Source: Muribaculaceae bacterium (GTDB taxonomy: Bacteria; Bacteroidota; Bacteroidia; Bacteroidales; Muribaculaceae). From it: a DNA stretch of 37,227 nt. Positions within the stretch are counted from its first letter, which is position 1; each line of letters starts with the position of its first letter. The translations under genes were made by a program, and so were the position numbers. The notes below the pieces were generated by a model, which ran no database searches, was not told the DNA's origin, and saw only the letters and a list, made by a program, of their open reading frames with translations. The DNA lies in the NCBI GenBank assembly GCA_029068655.1, contig JAIECF010000031.1, forward strand, positions 1-37,227, read 5' to 3'. Positions 32,802-37,227 of the stretch are shown in pieces.

Positions 32802-33299
32802 TTATCCCCAAGAGTAGAGGTCTCTATTACGGAAATGCTTGCGCATCAGTTGGCGCCCCTGGAATCTGAGCTGAAGGCAGAAAAACAGGGAGATGAAACC
32901 GATTGGCATAAGGATGCATAGGGCTTGAATGTAGGCTTCGCCGGTAAAGACGAATATCAGGGTGGCGGCTACGAAGGAGAGGATTGACGTATAACCGCTA
33001 TATTGGCTTAACAGCTTATACCTGCATATTTTATTAAGCAAATCCTTTGGCATATCGGGATCTTCGTTCGTCTGCTTCGTGACAGACCTTGAGAGGAGTG
33101 TATCGAAGGCGTAGCCGCATACGAAAGCTATTGCTAATCCGATTGTAAGGCCGATGGCATATTGTGTATTCAGATATGTGTCAAATCCTCCTAAATCCAT
33201 AGCGGATGATATCCATGCCATGACAGCGAGCGCTCCACTTATGGCTGCCACATATATGGCTGCCATTATGATTCCGTGTATAATGTTCTTATTCATCAT
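32802..33299 (-). CDS. Small four-helix membrane protein, unknown function
   Basis: 165 residues from the start chosen at 33299 (MMNKNIIHGIIMAAIYVAA); an upstream ATG at 33344 would add 15 polar residues. Hydrophobic segments lie at about 8-30, 46-64, 104-122 and 125-145. The C-terminus is basic. The start is supported by a partial duplicate of this gene's 5' end at 34612-34683, which begins at the same MMNKN. No family recognised. It has a canonical promoter and precedes BtuG copy B by 82 bases. Confidence 0.75.
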   Translation of the reverse strand: MMNKNIIHGIIMAAIYVAAISGALAVMAWISSAMDLGGFDTYLNTQYAIGLTIGLAIAFVCGYAFDTLLSRSVTKQTNEDPDMPKDLLNKICRYKLLSQYSGYTSILSFVAATLIFVFTGEAYIQALCILMPIGFISLFFCLQLRFQGRQLMRKHFRNRDLYSWG

Positions 33300-33404
33300 C
33301 GTTTTCTTAGTTAAATAAGTAAAAAATACGCATTGTTTTCGCATGCATTTGAAATCACTTAGAGCATTAAAAAGGCTGACTGATTAGATTTTCAAATCCA
33401 CATA

Positions 33405-33436
33405 CAAAAATAATAAATATTTTGCATTTAGTCAAA
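33405..33436 (-). promoter_or_regulatory. Promoter of the small membrane protein gene
   Basis: Minus strand TTTG (forward 33433-33436), exact 20-base spacer, TATTTTTG (forward 33405-33412). Confidence 0.7.
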
Positions 33437-33492
33437 AAAATAGATTAAAAAATTTCTGCAAACTCTCTTTTGATATTGGATATACAGATATG

Positions 33493-34446
33493 CTACTTTA
33501 CAGCAAATTTGAGGGTACTGATTGGTTTGTTTCTCATATATAGGGTTGCGATATAGAATCCTTTTGCCAATATATTAACCTGAAAAATACTGCCGGATTC
33601 TTGATAATGGTTTATATTTCGTCCTGAAAGGTCTGTAACAATGAGGGTGCATCCATCTGAATATCCGCCGATTGATATGGATCCGTCCTTAAATTTAAGA
33701 GTTGCGTTTGTGTCATCGATGCTTACTACCGAAGTGCTCATGTCTGATCGACTGATGACGGGACGAATGGAAAGTCCATCGTGTCGGCCATTTGAATATA
33801 ATCCCATTTCTGAATCTGCGGGATTAAAGTGAAGCATCATAGATGAAGGGATGCCGTCTTCACAAAGAGTATTACATGCTGTGGCTGTCCAATACTCTCC
33901 TCTTAAGACGTCTATATCCACACCTCCATGAGGACTGAATGTCAAAGGAAGCAGGATGCTGTTGCCGTTGGGGCCACAGATATGCAAGCCGGATTTTGGG
34001 GTTATGGATGGATATTCCACGTATTCCGAGGTGCAGTATTCCATAAGTTCCTTCCAATCATCATTTGAGGGCATTTTCCATCCGTTGCTCCACCATACGC
34101 AAGCGGCGTCGTATTCGGTGCCTGATATCTGTTGTCCTATGTCGGTGACACTATAGGTGGCATGTCCTTGTGCATCGGTATACTCTTTTTCGAAGAACGC
34201 GTAATCATACCATCTGAAAATATCGCGAGGTTTGGTTTCTCCCCATGCGAAATATTGCCCCGGATCATATGGTGATTCAGCGCCTATGTTGCCTGTAGCC
34301 CACAGAGTGCCACTGGGAAGTCCGAGATCCACATAGCCGTACCCAGCTATCTTACCATCGGGGACACTGGGAGTCGGATGGTCAACGTTTTCAGAATAAG
34401 CGGCTAAAGCTACAAATATGAGCAATAGGATTGAGATCTTTTTCAT
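33493..34446 (-). CDS. Secreted FISUMP-like protein with C-terminal sorting-like domain
   Basis: 317 residues. Signal peptide MKKISILLLIFVALAAYS. Residues 35-230 carry the FISUMP/DUF1566-like pattern YVDLGLPSGTLWATGNIGA, PGQYFAWGET, WWSNGWKMPSNDDWKELM, YWTATACN and LSIRPV. The last 75 residues form a beta domain (TLIVTDLSGRNINHYQ, GFYIATLYMRNKP, STLKFAVK) that looks like a type IX secretion sorting signal. It is likely exported to the surface or medium; function unknown. It is AT-rich compared with the B12 operon and alone in its transcript as far as can be seen. Confidence 0.8.
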   Translation of the reverse strand: MKKISILLLIFVALAAYSENVDHPTPSVPDGKIAGYGYVDLGLPSGTLWATGNIGAESPYDPGQYFAWGETKPRDIFRWYDYAFFEKEYTDAQGHATYSVTDIGQQISGTEYDAACVWWSNGWKMPSNDDWKELMEYCTSEYVEYPSITPKSGLHICGPNGNSILLPLTFSPHGGVDIDVLRGEYWTATACNTLCEDGIPSSMMLHFNPADSEMGLYSNGRHDGLSIRPVISRSDMSTSVVSIDDTNATLKFKDGSISIGGYSDGCTLIVTDLSGRNINHYQESGSIFQVNILAKGFYIATLYMRNKPISTLKFAVK

Positions 34447-34482
34447 AAAGAAATGTTTTTGTTTGGAATGAAAGAAAACCTT

Positions 34483-34683
34483 TTATTTAGATAACAATCT
34501 ATTTAATGTTTCTATCACAGACTTCGACGCATCAACGAGACCATAACCGTAATTTCCTGACTTCGTCATAATCTCATACAAATGCCAAGATGAGTAAGCA
34601 GGAGCAGACATTCATGCCATGGCAGCGAGCGCTCCTCCTATGGCTACCATTATGATTCCGTGTTTAATGTTCTTATTCATCAT
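34483..34683 (-). pseudogene. Gene remnant: duplicated membrane-protein 5' end joined to a subtilase-like C-terminus
   Basis: Minus strand 34683-34612 encodes MMNKNIKHGIIMVAIGGALA then a stop; this DNA nearly duplicates 33214-33299 with an 18-base deletion. Directly after, 34611-34483 is open in another frame for 42 residues ending GNYGYGLVDASKSVIETL, which resembles the last helix region of S8 (subtilisin-like) proteases (GYGLVDAxxAV). Both are fragments, so this is a recombination scar rather than a working gene. Confidence 0.65.
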
Positions 34684-34690
34684 ATAATGT

Positions 34691-34981
34691 CTATAATTTC
34701 GCCAGGATCGGCATAATTTTATTTATTGCCCAAATTGAAGTTACACACAACATTAGGATAAACGCAAACCCTATTAGCGCTCTTGTTCTGTATCCTGCTT
34801 TGTAGAGATAATAGAAAAAATAGCAAAAAGCAAGAGCCATCATAAAGACCGCTACATAAGGTAGCCATGTTATTGAAGTAAGGATGTGGAAAGATATGAG
34901 TAGAAGTGCAAGTCCCGTAAACATGCATACGTATATCCAAGTTCGATATGGAATATATATTTTAGAAAGTAAGTTTTCCAT
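34691..34981 (-). CDS. Small membrane protein with three predicted helices
   Basis: 96 residues, hydrophobic helices at about 15-32, 36-58 and 68-88 (YVCMFTGLALLLISFHIL, ALIGFAFILMLCVTSIWAI). Positively charged residues flank the segments. No family recognised. It lies in the AT-rich right-end cluster between two other small membrane protein genes, and the remnant begins 7 bases past its stop. Confidence 0.65.
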   Translation of the reverse strand: MENLLSKIYIPYRTWIYVCMFTGLALLLISFHILTSITWLPYVAVFMMALAFCYFFYYLYKAGYRTRALIGFAFILMLCVTSIWAINKIMPILAKL

Positions 34982-35041
34982 AAACGTTCTCTATGATTTA
35001 AAAAGGTAAGTGCTTAATGATTTAAGAAAGCAAGCGTTTAA

Positions 35042-35476
35042 TTAATTATGTTTGTTTCTAGTCAATAACCAGTTTATACCTCCAGAAACAAAGAGAAGGA
35101 ATGCCCCGGATATGAATTGGATCGCCATGGTTGTGGGGGTGGAAACACCAACGATCCATTTGAAAGCAAGCATAAGAATTACTCCGACGGCGCATGCGAC
35201 TAGGAAGATAGCAAGTGTGGTAATAAACCAAACAGATATCTCCCTGCCTTTATTGCAAGGATATTTTTTCATGATCTGCAGGATGATATTTGCGGGAGCC
35301 GTGAGTAGGAAGCCGATTGAACCAGATATATAAGCTAAGAAATAAGTTTCTGAGGAGTAATCGCAACTAAAGAACTCAGATAATATATGCAGAAATACAC
35401 AAAGCAAAGCACCGCAAGCAACAGCTGATGTTGATATCAGTGTTACGATTAATCCTGTTTGGGTGTTTTTATTCAT
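35042..35476 (-). CDS. Small membrane protein with four predicted helices
   Basis: 144 residues. Starts MNKNTQTGLIVTLISTSAVA, the same MNKN start as the membrane protein at 32802-33299. Hydrophobic segments at about 9-32, 45-66, 81-105 and 116-137. No family recognised. It is separated by 60 bases from the next small membrane gene on the same strand. Confidence 0.7.
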   Translation of the reverse strand: MNKNTQTGLIVTLISTSAVACGALLCVFLHILSEFFSCDYSSETYFLAYISGSIGFLLTAPANIILQIMKKYPCNKGREISVWFITTLAIFLVACAVGVILMLAFKWIVGVSTPTTMAIQFISGAFLLFVSGGINWLLTRNKHN

Positions 35477-35684
35477 GGTGTTGGAATTTTAATGTTGCGT
35501 GAGTTATAGTTGTTTTTTTTCGTGAGTTTATAATTTAAATAGATTATAGTAACGATGAAAGAGTATAATATTTTCTTAACGATAGAATCAGAATATTATT
35601 ATTTTTTTCTATTTTAATCATTCAAGTTTCGCATGTTACTTACGAGACTTGAATAAATGTTTAAATAAACATGTTCAAAAATAT
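35477..35684. other. AT-rich intergenic region
   Basis: 208 bases, very AT-rich, with two CGTGAGTT copies near 35490 and 35521. I see no gene, no clear promoter and no terminator. Confidence 0.5.
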
Positions 35685-36533
35685 TTAAAGTATTTTATTT
35701 ATCCATACTGCTACACATTTGACAATTCCGGTTGAACTTATTACGGCACCTCCAAGAGCATGATAGCCTACTTGCCGGAGATCAACATTCTTATTGACAA
35801 GATATTGTGTGCCTGCATTATGTATAGCTCCTATTATAGCTCCGGCTGCGTCTGCACCGATCCAAGCAGGAAGGGCACGTGTCTCCATAGAGTTTTCGTC
35901 CCACCAATCAACGGAGGCTTTGGCAATTCCTAAGATTTGACCCGAGAATTCACCTGCCTTCTCATCTTTGTCTTCATAATAATTTTCCCATTTTTTACAT
36001 AATGTAGTTATTGTAACTTTTAATTTTGTATGATCTCCGTCTCTCCGATTAGAATTAACTGCAAATGTAAGAATTTTTAATAACGCTTCTTCCTGATGGT
36101 CGATTATGCCCTCCATGTATAATTTATGAAGATCAACTAATATATTAACGGTATTGTTTGAGCCATTCAACGTCTCATATACATTATCAGTTTGATAGAA
36201 TCTGATATTTTCATTTAGAGAAGCTTTAAAAAACATTTTTTCGGATTCGCTGATTGGCATTTCTTCTACTGCCATTAGTTGTTTGGTGTGAATCTGTCTA
36301 AATAAAGCTGAATCATTACCAATGTATGGATAATCTTCTGATCGAGATTTTGCTATAGTACAAATGTTTTCCGCTACCTCCAGTAGTTCGTTGTGGAGTT
36401 TGCCTAAAGCTATATATTCATCAATGTTATTCACCTTATTCTTTGATGATGTGGTAGATTCTTCAAAATCTGCATTGCAAGAGATGCATAATAAGGTTAA
36501 TACCATCAGATGCAATAGTTTTTTTACTCTCAT
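35685..36533 (-). CDS. Lipoprotein with Gly/Ala-rich hydrophobic C-terminus
   Basis: 282 residues. Lipobox CISC with Cys19, then acidic NADFEES. Residues 30-200 are helical and polar. The C-terminal 70 residues change character: PAWIGADAAGAIIGAIHNAG, then VNKNVDLRQVGYHALGGAVI and STGIVKCVAVWI. The Gly/Ala-rich hydrophobic pattern resembles bacteriocin-like or pore-forming tails found in some Bacteroidetes surface proteins, but that is only a resemblance. No immunity or export gene is identified; small membrane proteins lie downstream. Function unknown. Confidence 0.72.
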   Translation of the reverse strand: MRVKKLLHLMVLTLLCISCNADFEESTTSSKNKVNNIDEYIALGKLHNELLEVAENICTIAKSRSEDYPYIGNDSALFRQIHTKQLMAVEEMPISESEKMFFKASLNENIRFYQTDNVYETLNGSNNTVNILVDLHKLYMEGIIDHQEEALLKILTFAVNSNRRDGDHTKLKVTITTLCKKWENYYEDKDEKAGEFSGQILGIAKASVDWWDENSMETRALPAWIGADAAGAIIGAIHNAGTQYLVNKNVDLRQVGYHALGGAVISSTGIVKCVAVWINKIL

Positions 36534-36637
36534 ATTAATGATGGTTGAATTTGTTATTTTTTTATGATAAGAATGATATTGTAAGAGGTGAGAAGATTGT
36601 CGTTAGTTCGGTTATGTAAAAGATGTAGTACTTTTTT

Positions 36638-36991
36638 TCAAAAGGTTCCTTCACCTTCCCAGCCGTCGCCTTTGATGAGAATGGAATGAGTAGAGGATGA
36701 TGTAAGCTGGAGAGTCACATTCATATAGGATGAATAGGCTTCTTCCGTACCATTTTCATCATATACGAAGACCTCAGCCTGGATATTGTCGTTGTCGCAC
36801 CAGACTTCAAGGATGTCGGTATCGGAGTCGAAGTAGACAGCGATGGGGAGTTGGATGGGATTGCGATCCTTTTCAGTGAGAAAGCCTGATCCTCCGGCTT
36901 GATGCACCTTCATATGTTGGCGGGTACGTTCACTGAACACTGGACTCGCCATGGCTATCGCCATCAAGATAAATAGAATGATTTTTTTCAT
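36638..36991 (-). CDS. Small secreted DUF3244-like protein
   Basis: 117 residues. Signal peptide MKKIILFILMAIAMASPVFS. The mature part has a short all-beta pattern (LPIAVYFDSDTDILEVWCDN, AEVFVYDENGTEEAYSSYM, then HSILIKGDGWEGEGTF) like DUF3244 proteins, small exported Bacteroidales proteins of unknown role. It has a good promoter upstream. The next gene on the strand starts 104 bases downstream. Confidence 0.7.
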   Translation of the reverse strand: MKKIILFILMAIAMASPVFSERTRQHMKVHQAGGSGFLTEKDRNPIQLPIAVYFDSDTDILEVWCDNDNIQAEVFVYDENGTEEAYSSYMNVTLQLTSSSTHSILIKGDGWEGEGTF

Positions 36992-37087
36992 AATCTTTTT
37001 TTAGGTAAAAAAGTAAATTACTATTCTCATGGATTCAGTAGTATTTCCAGGCGCCTTAAATATAGGATTTATACTGAAATCCGGTTG

Positions 37088-37119
37088 CAAAATTAGTAAA
37101 AATATCATATTCATGTCAA
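37088..37119 (-). promoter_or_regulatory. Promoter of the DUF3244-like gene
   Basis: Minus strand TTG (forward 37117-37119), 21-base spacer, TAATTTTG (forward 37088-37095), about 100 bases upstream of the start codon. Confidence 0.65.
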
Positions 37120-37227
37120 GAAAAAAAGTTTAACGCAACTAGATTTATTTAATTAATATTTAATTTGTTACAAGATGAGTATTTGTTGGAGTTTAACATT
37201 GGTCTTCCGAGTTTAACGGATATGGGT

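Noticed and set aside
1..37227. tRNA and rRNA genes
   Set aside because: I saw no sequence with tRNA arm patterns or rRNA core motifs outside coding regions.

Overview
The window is a piece of a Bacteroidales chromosome, most likely a gut Muribaculaceae-type organism. The evidence is the protein families present (fimbrillin-type lipoprotein, DUF4249 and DUF4465 proteins, a TonB receptor paired with BtuG-like propellers, FISUMP-like and DUF3244-like secreted proteins), the Bacteroidetes promoter form (-33 TTTG / -7 TAnnTTTG) in front of several genes, and the lack of strong Shine-Dalgarno sites. Most of it looks like core chromosome of moderate GC. The left edge (about 1-880) and the right end (about 33.3-37.2 kb) are clearly more AT-rich and look accessory.

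Layout. 1-6.8 kb, all minus strand: a truncated TPR/coiled-coil lipoprotein, an AAA-ATPase/PD-(D/E)XK protein, a YbdG-like mechanosensitive channel, an RNase H with a viroplasmin-type N-terminus, a four-helix-bundle (S23/IVP-like) protein between inverted repeat arrays, and an alkaline phosphatase. 6.9-10.1 kb, minus: a cytidylyltransferase/GHMP-kinase fusion next to fcl and gmd, the two enzymes that make GDP-L-fucose. 10.3-13.3 kb, minus: a TonB-dependent receptor with its DUF4249 lipoprotein. 13.8-14.9 kb, plus: a fimbrillin-like lipoprotein whose promoter lies between perfect inverted repeats. 15.1-23.0 kb, plus: a large TPR protein, a beta-barrel, a conserved unknown, a MazG-type pyrophosphohydrolase and ftcD.

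31.5-23.0 kb, minus: a complete vitamin B12 uptake operon led by a cobalamin riboswitch. The order is DUF4465 (BtuH-like), an unnamed surface lipoprotein, a BtuG-like propeller, BtuB-like receptor, BtuF, BtuC and BtuD, mostly joined by 4-base overlaps. The products would capture B12 at the cell surface, pull it through the outer membrane, bind it in the periplasm and import it by ABC transporter. A second BtuG paralogue lies upstream of the riboswitch, separated from it by a strong hairpin. 32.8-37.0 kb, minus: small membrane proteins, secreted proteins and a gene remnant, mostly of unknown function.

The most unusual signal is a scattered set of about sixteen short tracts that differ completely in sequence but nearly all have a 7-base period. 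They sit at gene ends, start codons, protein linkers and signal peptides. In two lipoproteins the hydrophobic signal peptide is itself encoded by such a tract, and several proteins have C-terminal tails encoded by one.
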